NCBI GenBank assembly: GCA_013397795.1
Contig: VZTJ01000294.1
Span: 4,717,143 to 4,781,142, forward strand
Length of the DNA: 64,000 nt
Direction: 5' to 3'
From: Orthonyx spaldingii
Lineage: Eukaryota > Chordata > Aves > Passeriformes > Orthonychidae
Shown: one piece after another, positions 47,501 to 58,300 of the stretch
How positions within the stretch are numbered: position 1 is the stretch's first letter
Layout of the letters: each line of letters begins with the position of its first letter
The notes under the pieces: model-generated
Databases searched by the model: none
What the model saw: the letters and a program-made list of their open reading frames with translations, nothing else
Told to the model about the DNA's origin: nothing
Program-made: the position numbers and the translations under genes

Positions 47501-50500
47501 GGGAAGGCAGACCCTGGCCAGTCAGGTACATTCTCAGAACTGTCTGGACTTTGCACTATGACAATCTTTGGAAGTTCATTCCACGATCGGGAAGCAGATA
47601 CATCTTCTGACTTACAGGAGCTTCCTACAGAGATGCTGACTGCAGCCTCCTCACTGAAACTGGGTCGAGACTGTGATAGTCTAATGAATGCATCCTGCAG
47701 AACAGATTCTGCTAAATTTGTGGCATACTGACCTGTGGTCGCCTGCTCATTTTGTGAGGGAGGATCAGTTTTCCTGATACCTGTACCATCTTCCCCGTCT
47801 GTCTTGCTGCTGTGTTTCGTTGTTGGGTCACCCAGAGGCTCCAGCTCCTCTTTAGCCATTTTGGTTACAGATACATCTTCTAACATGAGTGCTGGGTTTT
47901 CAACCTCACTAGTCAAATTAGTAGTACTAAATGACAAAGTACCTTTTTCAGCTAATTCGTTCTGCCACAGTATTTCCTGGTCTGACTTAGCTTCAGGTTG
48001 TGAGATGCCATCTTCAGCCACAACATTCATAGTTTCAGAGACTTGAGTAGCTGCATTATCTTTATTAATGCAGTTGCCTTCAAGAATGAATGGCAACCTG
48101 GCTTTTCTATAGTGAATATTTTCAAATCCCTTTCCTTTATTTTTTTTGACATCTGACGATGCTTCTGAAACATTTAATTTTTCATGACCTATTAAGAAAG
48201 ACAAAAAATTAGTTTTTGCAGAGTAACTTGTGACTTTTAAACGAAAAGAGCTGCACAGAAAAGAGCTGCACAGCTGTGTACTACATTACTGCTCTGTAAA
48301 AGTACTACACAACCATGTACCTTGTCTTTGAACAAAAATTTAAAAATATGAATGGCTGTCCATTTTCTAAATTACATATGCATAAATTAACATCAAATGC
48401 AATTTCTGTGAGCATTTGCAGTATGAACAACAGCAGAATTATGCTCAGTCCCTCTGCTTTTACCAGCTTTATATTCATCAGCCTCGTTGTCATCCTCGAG
48501 GTGCTCGGAGGCCGTGAGGAAATCTTCTTCTATTGAGGACACGGAGCAGTTTGTGTCATCCTCAGGCTTTAGGACACGAGTTTCTATCTGCAGCTGTCTC
48601 TCCTGGACAAGCTCAAGTCCAATCAGAAACTTGTTTATTTCAAAAATGATGCAACTTGCGCTGTTTCTCCTGTCCCCCCTCGCACACTGAACCAAGCAGA
48701 CATCTGCCAGCCAAGGACACTGCAGGGGAAAAGAATCTCAGTTATTTAATTTAAAAAAAAAAAATTATTTTAAGCTTCTCTCTCTATAAATATCTCGGGA
48801 ATGTTCTGTTGCAAAGATGCAATACGATTTGTTATTTCAATGTTAGTAACAGTGTGCAGTTACATGTATGCCAAAATAAGACTTCTTGGACTGACAGCTT
48901 TTGTTATACAAGTGTTTTAGTAGAGAACCCAGCTGTAACACAGGGGATACTTGGCAATTTTCTTGCAATTGCCAAGTTGCTTTCAATCAGCTTCTTGTTT
49001 TAATGACAGAGACTTATTTGATATTAGTCATCTGACATGCTGTTATTAATGGCCTCATGCTACCCGGTATTACCTCTCTGGAGGGAATTGTTTGTGGGCA
49101 TGAATTCTTTTTCAGGATAATTTCTGTTGCAACATTTGTTTGAAGGCAGCCCTGTAAACACTGGCTGATAAGATTGTGAAGAGCAGGTCACCTTTAGATG
49201 TTCCAGTGGAACATTTTTAAATAGTGTTTTATTTTGTTTCTTTGCTGCTCTTCCTCTCACTCCCTCTTTGTCCAAAGCCCCGTTATTTTACGCCGATATA
49301 ACCTCCCACTGGAAATGGGGCTTCAGTGCACAATGTTCTGAGCCTTTACGTAAAACTGTCTTACCTAGAGAAGCTGTACAATTAAGTTGAAAGTTGGACA
49401 GAAATTGAGAGGAAGGAACTCTTGTTGTCCTCATTTTACTGATATTAAAACTGTTAGACATTTATACAACAACCGAGCTAAGTCAATGTCTCTGCATGGG
49501 ACCGTGCTTGTTGTACGGATGTACCCTGAACCAAAGCCAAGCCTTTGCAGCTTGTGATCTTGTGCTTGGAACTCCAGTCTCCCAGGAAAGAGCCAGCTTG
49601 GGTGGAACCAACTTTGGATTGGACTGAGAAGGAAGTTTTAGGCTGTGCAAAAGATGCCCTGGACCCCCATGGCGTTTGCACAGTATCTAACATAAGGTGA
49701 CCCCATCCTGGACCTTTTGTCTTTGACTGTGAATGCAAAGCAAATATCTGCTAATACAGAGAGTGGGATGAGTGTTATGCTGGATTAACATGTTTATTAG
49801 CCTTTCCTTCCACCTAAAAAATGTGTTTGAACAGAAGACCAGATAAATTAAGTGTGTTAAAACAGAAAAGATAGATTAGATGGCTGCTATGAAATTGAAT
49901 CAGACTTGAGCATGCACTGTATTGGGAAAAATGTTATTAAAAACCGATGCAGCCTTAGATCAGACATTCCCCTGCTTTTTCCCTCGTCCACAGTTTCTAG
50001 GGTTGTACTTGTGAAAAGGGCTTGAGGGGAAGCAGCATAAAAATCCTTTTAGAAAAACTCTGCCAGTCACCTTACAAATGAATTTCTCTGACAGCCAAAC
50101 AACAGGATGGCTGCGGCATATCTGGCGAATAAATTTCATCCAGCCTCAATGCGAAGCGTTACTCTACAAAAATTTAGGTTAGTTCCTGTTTGTCTTTTGC
50201 CTCCACGCTCTATGAGAGGGCTGCCAGTCTCAGTGTCTGTAGGCTTGTGGAGACAGGGGTGACATGGGCACTTCAGTTACCTTGTTTGGGTCTCAGAACA
50301 CCCCTGTGTGTATTGCAACATCTTGCCCCTGGGATGTGGGGTTTGGAGCTCCATCGCTCCCACCACAGCGTTGTGCTTGTATTTGTTAAACCTTTCTAAA
50401 TTCAGACATTAGTCATGAATGGCAAGAAAACTCAATAACCAGGTAATTGCTCTCTTTAATGATCAGCTTATTGGTATACCATAAAATTCAGTGATCTCTG

Positions 50501-53500
50501 CAATACAGCTGTTACAGGGTCTGCTTCAGGAAGACTTTTGTACACAGATTAATTTCAGTGAAAGAAAGTTTTTTGCTTTTATCTGCAGCAGACAAGGCTG
50601 ACAATACTTGTTCATATTTTAAGTTTGTTGAGGCAGTTTTGTACTCCAGGATAACTCTGCAGTTTTAATGAAGTTGAGAGGTGATTCTGCCCCACTCCGG
50701 TGTGACCCCATCTGCAGTGCTGCATCCAGCTCTGGGGTCCCCAGCACAGGGAGGACATGGAGCTGTTGAGAGTCCAGGAGAGGCCAAGTTGATTAGAGGG
50801 ATGAAACACCTCTGCTGTGAGGAAACACTGAGAGAATTGGGAAGTTCAGCCTGGAGAAGAGAAGGCTTTGGGGTGACCTAATTGTGGCCTTCCAGTGCCT
50901 GAAGGGAGCCCACAAGATGGAGAGGCACTTCTTACAAGAGCATGTAGTGACAGGGCAGGGGCAATAGCTTCAAACTGGAACAGAGTACGTTTAGATCAGA
51001 TAATAGGAAAAAATCCTTTACTGTGAGGGTGGTAAGGCACTGGCACAGATTGCCCAGAGAAGTTGTTGCTGCCCCATCCCTGGCAGTGTTCAAGTCCATG
51101 TTGAAGGGAGCCCTGAGCAACCTGTTCTAGTGGAAGGTGTCCCTACCCATGGAAGGGAGGTTGGAATGAGATGATCTTTAAGGTCCCTTCCAACTCAAAC
51201 CATTCTATGATTCTGTTCTCTGAAGTTGTTCCCATTTCATACTTGCCCCAGTGAGACCAGAATCATGCCTAAAAACACTGACATACTGTTCTTTCTCTTT
51301 CTTTACACATGAACAACTATACAGAATGACGAAAATTGAAAGGAAAAAAGAGCTTTTATGATGATAAGGAGTTAAGCTGCTGGAACCTGTGTACTAAAAT
51401 GTCTTTAAGCTGATGTTATAATTTGTTTCCTTTCTCTATGTGTTACCACAAAGAGGAATTCTTGGCTTCCAGATCACTGATAGCGAACATTTAATTGGCA
51501 ATCCTCGGAGTGAAGGAGGGAGCATGAGAACTTTGCCTCAAGCTCCTTTAAACGTATTTTAATTAATGCATTCATTACTTTCTAAGTTGACAGAAGCTAA
51601 ACAAGGTCTCATCTCTGATATGATTAATGGCACTTGGTATTTTCACATTTGTCACAATCAGGCTTACATTAGAATCTTCAAGTCCTATTGTCAGCCCTTT
51701 TCTGAGGTGAAGATGGATTGGGAATGAAAGTGGGAAGTGGCAAGACTGCAAAAAGTGTCTGTAGGAGCTGTGCCCAGGCCCAGCTCTATGCACAGAAGTG
51801 TAACCTCTTTTGTTTCCCCCTCTGTGCTGCCCTTCTGCTATGCTTGAAATCTGGGCTTATGAATCAGTCATCTCTGCCACCAGGGCCTGCCTCCCCTGAA
51901 GGATCAAGTGCTAATGTGGCTTAAAGCATTATCAGCTGCAACCCAGACATCTGCAGGATCCAGAGAGAATAGCAGCATCTCTTAGCTATCTTTTCTATGT
52001 GTGTCCCCCACACCGTGCACCACACGCTTAAATCTGTCTGACAAAAGTCTGTTGTTTGTATGTTTGCACTCTTCCACTCATCTCAAACTGATCTCAGGTC
52101 TTTGCTTTCAGATTCCTTTTTCCCATTTTACAAATTCCATCCTTCACAGGCATGATGTGATCTTAAAGATGAGTTTGACTCCTACCTGGGGAACCTCATG
52201 ATCGGCCTGAAGGTTTCCTGATGTTAATCCACTCAGCAGGACTATTTCATTTTCCTTCGGTGGCTGTACGTTCATCGAACTGATGAGCTTGGGGAGACTG
52301 GGCGAGACGCTGATCAACTTCTGTAGTATGAGAGATTTTGCTCTCAGGTAATGAAGTCTGAGTTGCACAGTTATAAATATTAAAATGAAATATCACTTAT
52401 AGGTATCCCTTTAGAAAGCTCACTTGAAAGTATTGCTTCAAGTCGATAAAGAACAGAACTGGCAGCATTAAAATGCACATTCTTTCTTTTGAGACACCAG
52501 ACAAAACAAGGATGACAGTATAAACTTTTGCTCAAATGTCCAGCAGGACAGTCTGCCATCCCCTCATACTGTCACATGCTAAACAGCTTGATTGGATTGG
52601 TGCATTTAAATGCTTCCTATTACATGTGAGTTCCCTAGAGACTGTGAAAACAGTGTCTCTCTTATGGTCTGAAACAGAAAAACTTCTGCAGGTATGGTAG
52701 TAAGAACAGGGCAAGTCTTCCTGTTTTCCTCCAGGTATGACTAGCAAGAAACCAGTGGAAATTACCTGGAAATTGCCAATCAAATTGATGCAATGATAAA
52801 CGTGGAACAACAAAAATATTGAAGATACATGAAGTGTGTCTTTCTTTGCTGTTACACTACATATCTTCATGACTTTCCATTTGTAATGATACAGTCACTT
52901 CCTACATGTTATGTATTTGTTAGAGGTAAAAGCAGTAATACGACACAGCATCAGTGATGCTACACAGGAGATCTGTATTGCCCCCAGCATGTGCAGGGGA
53001 CATTTGTGCTCCTTTGTGTACAAAGGCCAGGGCAAAAAGACAATACCTACTCTGAGAATACAGTTCTCTCTGCCAAGGATCTTGTTCTGTGAACAGAGAA
53101 TCAAAGCTGACCCATTACAGCAGGAGCAGAGTAAATACCACCTCCATTTTCTGCACTAACATGGCCCATGTGTTAGTGCAGAACATGTGGCAAAGCCCTT
53201 CAGGGAGTTCAGACCTTGTGAACCCAGCCATCTGCTTTAGTTACTATCCAAGGCAACAATACTTCACTTTTTTTCGTTTTCATCCTCAAAATATTAAGCT
53301 TGCAGGAGTGTTATTTTTCCTTGGATTGAATTAGATATAATAAAACTTTCTGGCTTAGAAAAGCTAAATCAATATTGATGAACAGTTTGCTTTTCAGTGG
53401 ACTGAGCTTGAGATGAGACTAAGTATTTTTATGTGACATAACTGAATTCAGTGCTTCAATTCAGTCTGATGTCTCACTGTAGCATAAAAAAAGTTCTCAT

Positions 53501-55303
53501 CCTTTTTTTTTCAAATTATAACCTTTCTGTTATCACAAATGCTTCCTGAAGTATCTCTATTTTTCTACTGCCCAAGTTGCCACATTTTATCAGATTTCTT
53601 AGGTAGGAAGTTATGGCATTTTATAGATCTTTTATCTCACTTCTTTACCTTTTGTTCAGAAAAAAAAGAAGTCTGGAAACATTATTATTTTACACAAAAC
53701 CCCCCAGTTCAACCCATTCCAAGGTTCAATCAGTAATACAAAATCCTAACAGTACTTATTAGCAAATCAAGTACCTGTTAGTAAATTGTTATATATTTTA
53801 TATGAACAACAACTCTGCTAACATCTTCAAAATTCTTCTAAGAAATGCTTTCACCACACCAGTGTATTGTATAAATTTCCACACCACTCAATGCTAATTT
53901 ACAAAACCTGCCTATTTTACACAAAAATGGGGATGAGGGAGTTTCCTCTTGGAGAAGAATGCATAGCACCCGTGCTAGCAGGGAATTTTTATTACCTACA
54001 CTGAAAACTGAGAACAGGTGTCTAGTTCTAAGACTAAGGGAGAAACTTTTGGTGTTTCCTCTTATATCTCTTGTTCCTCAACAAACACTGTAAACAACAA
54101 TAAAACCAGTGCTTATTAGACAACAACCAGCGCTTCTCTGGCTTCACTAAAGTAAAACCTCTCAAGCTGTTCTGCACAGTTAACCTGTTGATTCAAAAGA
54201 AAAATCATTTTGCTGCAAGATGCCATATTTATTTCTGACAACTGAATTTTCACAGATCTAGGATGCAGAAAACAGCATAGAAAAACTGTTCCTGCTAACA
54301 AATGACTTGCAGAAGGCATCAAGGTCTCAGAACTGGTTGTTCTATGAGCTAAAAGTGTTTTCAGCAAATGAACTGTAATGGTTTAACCAAGGAACTCCTA
54401 TGGTACTGTCAGGAGATCCTACCTGTGTTCACTTACTACATACTGCTTCTGTATTGGTGTGTCAAACATGAGCACCAAGTCAGGATGATGAAAAGGAACT
54501 GATAAAGGAAGATGTAAGCACAAAACTGACACCAGGTCATATCTTTAAAATGTGACTTCTGTAGATTTAAGGGGTTTTTTTCTAGAGTAGTATGTGCTTT
54601 AAATATCATATCATGATCTAGTATGTCTCAGTGCTTGCAAAATAACCAAGGTTTTTTATTCTTTTCTTAAAATCCCTTTTTTCCTACCCTCGTAACTTTC
54701 AGTAAAACAGATAAAACACACCTTTAGTTCTGTTTTATCTGGACCCCCTCCTCAAAACCACATAATCTTCCTATGTGGAGTTTGACTCAGTAAGACTGTT
54801 CAGCTGAACAAGAGCTGACCTAGATGAGTGGAAGATTTTCAAAGGCTTTTTGACAGTAGGACAGAGAAAGGAAAAGAAACTGGTGGCAGAGCAGGACACC
54901 AGAAACTCTTTTTATGTAGTATTATGCCAAATTAAAAAAAGATGGATGTATGACATGTCCATGTTCACTTCTCTGATAAACGCAAGAAATCTACTCATAT
55001 AACTGCTGTGAATTCAGACTGCAACAATCCATTACATATTTCTGGGATGGAAATAAGAAATACTATGTAACATGGTCCAGTGTTGAGACAATTTCAGATT
55101 CCTTATGCATTGCTCTCTCTAAGGGTTAAAAATCTAGGGTTGGCTTTGATTTGTACACAGAATTTTAATTCCTATTTTTACTGGAGAATTCTGGTGTGCC
55201 TGACAAGATCCACTGTGCATGTTTTTAAGACCTAAGGAGTTACCTGTTTCACTTGCTCATCACTGCAATCATCTCTGTTGGCATCTAAATTCACAAAACA
55301 AAC
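35449..55303 (-). CDS. SPHKAP: SPHKAP, SPHK1 interactor / A-kinase anchoring protein (5' end missing)
   Basis: SPHKAP (SKIP) tethers type I cAMP-dependent protein kinase and was named for binding sphingosine kinase 1; it is most abundant in brain and heart. On the minus strand, exons 55244-55303, 52186-52320, 48464-48719, 44456-48188, 40866-41045, 38919-39005, 37882-37934, 37613-37797 and 35449-35592 join in one frame with GT-AG introns to give 1610 residues and a TAA stop. Human SPHKAP is about 1700 residues, so about 80 N-terminal residues are missing. Visible parts, in window numbering: FFAT-like DFLTASE at about 131-137; helix LAESVLQDAFIRLSQ at about 305-320; helices EELAETVVSMATEIAAI (about 852-868) and FANEVAAKIMNLTELSM (about 957-975), in the zone where two PKA-RI sites were mapped in the human protein; serine-rich repeats SVSKQSSCESITDEF and SKQSSTESITEEFYRYML; and the highly conserved C-terminus ending FDWLLELG. 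Confidence 0.95.
35593..37612 (-). other. SPHKAP: SPHKAP intron before the last exon
   Basis: A 2-kb AT-rich intron without recognised repeats. The patch 36840-37100 is somewhat GC-richer but has no supported frame. Confidence 0.8.
37613..37797 (-). CDS. SPHKAP: SPHKAP coding exon (C-terminal domain)
   Basis: Acceptor TTTTTCCAG and donor AAG|GTACTA. It encodes window residues 1502-1563, including LLVINFDLEPECPDVELRAT, LQWIAASELGIPTIYFKKSQ and ENRIEK. This is the most conserved block of the protein and nearly identical to the human sequence as I know it. Confidence 0.96.
37882..37934 (-). CDS. SPHKAP: SPHKAP small coding exon (53 bases)
   Basis: Acceptor TTTCTAAG and donor G|GTAAGT. It encodes ELVEEKVFLKEQTENTE, matching the NELVEEKEILK region of the human protein. 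It is separated from the next exon by only an 84-base intron (37798-37881), among the shortest in the window. Confidence 0.9.
37935..38918 (-). other. SPHKAP: SPHKAP intron
   Basis: AT-rich intron. No repeat or RNA gene was recognised. Confidence 0.85.
38919..39005 (-). CDS. SPHKAP: SPHKAP small coding exon (87 bases)
   Basis: Acceptor CTTTGTCAG and donor AA|GTAAGT. It encodes NGNSSTTSSLGIMDLEIYQE and NVPSSPMI, window residues 1455-1483, matching the same order of motifs in human SPHKAP. Confidence 0.92.
39006..40865 (-). other. SPHKAP: SPHKAP intron
   Basis: A 1.9-kb intron of mixed composition. The frame at 39226-39498 and others are unsupported. No repeat was recognised. Confidence 0.8.
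40866..41045 (-). CDS. SPHKAP: SPHKAP coding exon (180 bases)
   Basis: Acceptor CACCCTGCCAG and donor AG|GTACCA. It encodes window residues 1395-1454, with the conserved stretch SSSEESTGSWSQLANDEDNP then DDTSSYLQLSERSL. The first part (NSPQSRSDAEIIGE and onwards) is poorly conserved. Confidence 0.93.
42037..42075. repeat. Perfect 17-bp inverted repeat, 5-base loop
   Basis: CTTTGTTATAAAGATAA at 42037-42053 and its exact reverse complement at 42059-42075 are separated by CAACA. A shorter related word (CCTTTATAACAG) follows at about 42083-42094. The structure would extrude or fold as a hairpin in an intronic transcript. Confidence 0.92.
43412..43457. repeat. Nested palindromes with a 15-bp direct repeat
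   Basis: CTTTCTCACTT (43412-43422) and AAGTGAGAAAG (43424-43434) form an 11-bp palindrome about one base. GAAAGCA (43430-43436) and TGCTTTC (43441-43447) form a second one that overlaps it. CTTTCTCACTTCAAG occurs twice, at 43412-43426 and 43443-43457. Confidence 0.9.
44456..48188 (-). CDS. SPHKAP: SPHKAP giant central exon (3733 bases)
   Basis: Acceptor CTTTCTTAATAG and donor AG|GTAAGT. One uninterrupted frame encodes window residues 151-1394, about three quarters of the protein. It contains YATNLAESVLQDAFIRLSQ, QSALEVALACAATVIGTISS, EYSFPSALCGMTQVASAVAI, FAEELAETVVSMATEIAAIC, the basic stretch CRNVKRKKE, RLSEIKRKTDEHPELKERLM, NLFANEVAAKIMNLTELSMV, the Ser-rich repeats KQSSCESITDEFSRFMVNQM and KQSSTESITEEFYRYML, SRLTVNVPVKANSLDGFA, MLIHETWASSIESLMRKNKI and REVPLIQIETDQR. 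The exon has no internal Met start of its own: it opens with two bases that finish a Gly codon. Between these conserved islands the sequence is low in order and diverged. All long frames on the plus strand across it are shadows. Confidence 0.97.
45711..45769 (-). other. SPHKAP: Second PKA-anchoring helix of SPHKAP
   Basis: Encodes NLFANEVAAKIMNLTELSMV, an amphipathic pattern with hydrophobic residues at a 3-4 spacing. It lies about 110 residues after the first such helix, in line with the two type I PKA binding sites reported for human SPHKAP. The exact boundary is my estimate. Confidence 0.65.
46021..46088 (-). other. SPHKAP: First PKA-anchoring helix of SPHKAP
   Basis: Encodes FAEELAETVVSMATEIAAIC, a strongly amphipathic helix of the AKAP type (L/V/I at repeating 3-4 spacing, acidic flank). 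It corresponds to the human site near residues 925-949 once the missing N-terminus of about 80 residues is added. Confidence 0.7.
48189..48463 (-). other. SPHKAP: SPHKAP short intron
   Basis: A 275-base intron, donor G|GTAAAA (weak after +4). It contains a duplicated GAAAAGAGCTGCACAG at 48244-48274. Reading through it meets stop codons, so retention would truncate the protein. Confidence 0.88.
48464..48719 (-). CDS. SPHKAP: SPHKAP coding exon with FFAT-like motif
   Basis: Acceptor CCCCTGCAG and donor G|GTAAAA. It encodes window residues 66-150, with CPWLADVCLVQCARGDRRNS, CIIFEINKFLIGLELVQERQ and SSIEEDFLTASEHLEDDNEA. It is strongly conserved with human SPHKAP. The last codon is split and finished by GT at the start of the giant exon (Gly). 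Confidence 0.95.
48504..48524 (-). other. SPHKAP: Phospho-FFAT-like motif in SPHKAP
   Basis: Encodes DFLTASE, preceded by the acidic and Ser-rich SVSSIEE. It fits the phospho-FFAT pattern (acidic, F, hydrophobic, S/T at position 4, A, x, E) used to bind the ER proteins VAPA and VAPB. The motif is the same in human SPHKAP as I recall it. Confidence 0.6.
48720..52185 (-). other. SPHKAP: SPHKAP intron with a CR1 copy
   Basis: A 3.5-kb intron. It contains a long CR1 fragment at about 50680-51217, and otherwise unremarkable sequence. Frames at 49478-49738 and 51575-51793 are unsupported. Confidence 0.82.
50680..51217 (+). mobile_element. CR1 LINE fragment, about 540 bases with intact 3' end
   Basis: From CTGCCCCACTCCGGTGTGAC through TCCAGCTCTGGGGTCCCCAG, GACATGGAGCTGTTGAGAG, TTCAGCCTGGAGAAGAGAAG, GGCCTTCCAGTGCCTGAAGG, GCACTGGCACAGATTGCCCA, TTGAAGGGAGCCCTGAGCAA, TAGTGGAAGGTGTCCCTACC and the end CATTCTATGATTCTG, this is CR1 in plus orientation, so antisense to SPHKAP. 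It is the longest and best-preserved copy in the window. It is 5' truncated and has no complete reverse-transcriptase frame. Confidence 0.95.
52186..52320 (-). CDS. SPHKAP: SPHKAP coding exon (135 bases)
   Basis: Acceptor CATACTACAG and donor CAG|GTAGGA. It encodes 45 residues, KLISVSPSLPKLISSMNVQP then PKENEIVLLSGLTSGNLQAD and HEVPQ, nearly collinear with human SPHKAP. Both ends are in phase 0, so skipping the exon would keep the frame. Confidence 0.95.
52321..55243 (-). other. SPHKAP: SPHKAP intron
   Basis: A 2.9-kb AT-rich intron without recognised repeats or RNA genes. Frames at 52532-52870 and elsewhere are unsupported. Confidence 0.82.
55244..55303 (-). CDS. SPHKAP: SPHKAP first coding exon visible in the window (60 bases)
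   Basis: Acceptor CTCATTACAG and donor CAG|GTAACT. It encodes VCFVNLDANRDDCSDEQVKQ, the same length and pattern as the human exon that contains VCFVNLD. Both ends are in phase 0. The start codon and about 80 preceding residues are not here. Confidence 0.92.
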
Positions 55304-58300
55304 CTGTAATGAGAGAGAAAAAGAAACAGCACCTTATAAAGTTGTATTGGAGTGGCAGCAACCCTTTTAAAGTCAGTGTATTTTCATTTTCTAGCCTTGT
55401 AGCTGAATCTGTGAAGCCTTTTCCTAGTACAAGAAAGGTAAAAAGGTTAACAAAGAGAACAGTGGAGTAGATGTTAAGAAAGGAGGAAAAAAAGGAATGA
55501 GAGTCATGACTTCATCTGTGCTGACAATTGGCTTGTCTGATGAATGAGCAAATGTTGCAAAAAACTGTAATACAGAAGATATTAATAAAAGTAAAGGAAA
55601 TGTTAAAAATACATTTGATTATATATCAGATAAATTCATGTCTTGCTTTTCCAATGATGACTTCTTTTCAGGCACTTGTTGCCAAATGTTTAATAAGTGC
55701 AATTGTGAGTTGCTTTTAGAGTTTTTCTGCACACCACATAAATATTATTTTCCCTAACTTTCCAGAAGTTTAAGACTTTATGAAAGTAATTTTTTGCCCT
55801 TGGTTCATGAGCCAATATTCAACCAGAAGTTTTCAGCACTGCTAACTGTGCACCACCACAGGTACACAACAGCTTGACTGCCTGGTGAGTACCTGATTCA
55901 CCAGAAAGTTCTGTTTTTGGTGACAAGGGTTTTTGCCCCTTCTTTGATTATTATGAGTTTCAGCAACTATTTAGTGGTAGTGGGATTGACTTAAAAACTT
56001 CAGATCTAAACTTCAAATCTTCAGATTATTATGTGCTTACTGGAAGGCTATTTTCTAATGAGAAAATCCCTTCTTCAGCCCTGAGTTAGAAGCAGGGACT
56101 CCAAAGCTAGGCTGACTGTGAAGTTTATGAGAGTTTGGTGGTGTCATCATTTAAACAAAAACCTAACACAAATTCAAGGCTCACTTAAAGCCAACACCTG
56201 ATTTCAAATAAATTGCAGATCCAAAATTTAACATAAAAGAGCTGAGCGATTTTTTTTTGCTTCTTTTTCAGTGAAGAGGAAATGCTTCTTTCCCTAATTC
56301 TATGTAAATATCCCATAGAAAATGAAAATGCTCTAAATTATCCCTTTCACCAACACTGTTGTGTTAGGCACCCAAGCTCCTGTTGTGAGCCTGCTTTTAC
56401 ACCAAGACAACCCTGATTTCAGTTTATATATGCACATGCCATACGTACAGATGATGACCATCTGCAAAAACAGCCAGCACAGCAGATGGAAAGATCCAGT
56501 CAGTGCTCCCATTATAAACCATAAAAACACCCAGTGAAAAAGAAAGCTTTTTTGCTCTTTTAAATAGTTTAATGCCATCTTTACATGAACTTACAAATAT
56601 ATTTTGCAGCCCTTTTGCAATTTTAGCAAAAATATTTCTGTGCCTGATAATGACAATAATCAAGATATGCCACTGTCATCTGCTGAACTTTTAAGAAATA
56701 GTTATAAAAATGTCTAAGCTACAAAACAGTAAAAATACCCTCCAGCAACATAGTATGGTGATTATGTAATGTCCTCAACATCTTACAGTTGATTAGACAA
56801 ATACTTCTCTTACTTTCTACTGGGTTTTCACGTGTAGGCATTTCGCATATCAGCAATAGGTAGTTACTAAAAAGCATTAGAAAATTACACTCTTGATTTG
56901 AACATGGACTTGCCCACAACAATATGAGTTATGAGTCTGCAGGTGCATAGAGGTGTGCTTGCTTAGGGGACCATTAATTTAGCCCCATGGTAGGAGTGTG
57001 GGAAGGTGTGGGGCCAGTTTTGAGTCCTCTCCAGCATAGTCACCCCATGCTGAAGGTAGGGCTGTTACTGAGGAGTGTTGTGAAAAAGCTGCACAGGAGC
57101 GGTTGTGTCTTTGGGGACATTCCAGCCAAACACCTGATTCTCTGATAAACTTTGATTTGCCCTTTGCTACCTCCATGTGAAATGATGGCTCATGACTTTG
57201 CTGTGATGAACACTGGCACTGCTACCAGTGACATGGATTGCCATCCTAAAGCCAGACCCTCTCTGAGCAGTCAAAACAAGCATCATCTCTGGTTCAGGTG
57301 GTGTGCATGGCATAGAACTCACTAATGCCTCACTTGAAGAAACCTCAATATAGGCAGGAATATCTAGTATTTTAAGACACATTCTCTTTCTTTCCTTTTT
57401 TTTTTTTTTAATTGATTTTCAGAACCTAATAAACTTGTACTATAAAACCTGCAGCAGTACTGAATCCAGTTTCCAAATACACTTGTCAGATTTCATTGGC
57501 ATTGATTTATTACACTGCCAATGCAGTCTTTCAGTGTTTCCTGTTCTGTGGGTTTTGCAGTTTTAATTATAGGCAATTTTAAAACAAAACCAGTTTGATG
57601 GTGGTGAAAGACACTGAAGAACTCATTTACTTTTTCCCTTTGCTATAAGCAGGAGGCAGGACTAGATGGGGAGGTACTGTAACCATAAATTAACTCTACA
57701 GTTCCATCCTGGCATGCTCTGCTCTACTGTTTCCTTCTAGGAAGTTCATTGTGAGAATATTTTTGCTGGAAATACTTCACCAGTGGTGGTCAAAGAGAAT
57801 ATATTATCTGTTATGAAAAATCTCTCCCTGTTTTCTGCTTACGTAATACAAGTTTTAAGCTCTCATCAGCTTGCATTGCTTGATTAACTTCTAGTAATTA
57901 TCAGGGACACCTCCATCAAAACAAGGCAAAACAACACTAGAGAACAATTAATGGTCTTTAGGATGGAAATACTGCATAGATTATGAAGAAAGAGCCAAGG
58001 TCTGGTCAGGATTTGCTAACCTCAATTTAATTCTAATTTTTTTCTTTGTATCAGATGCAGTTTAGTTTAGCTGTAACCCAACCTTCTCCTCATCACAGTA
58101 TCTTTAAACATCAGTCCTTTCCCAGACACTTCTTTACAGTTCACGTCCTTGACTTCCCACAAACACCTTTTCAATTCCAAACTCTGTCTGCTGTCCACTT
58201 ACACTGACCTACCGTCTGGAAATCATGCAGAAACTTCAAGATATTGCCTTTTTTTTTCTGTCTTAGGAAATACTCATTTTGGAGGGAGAAAACAACAAAA

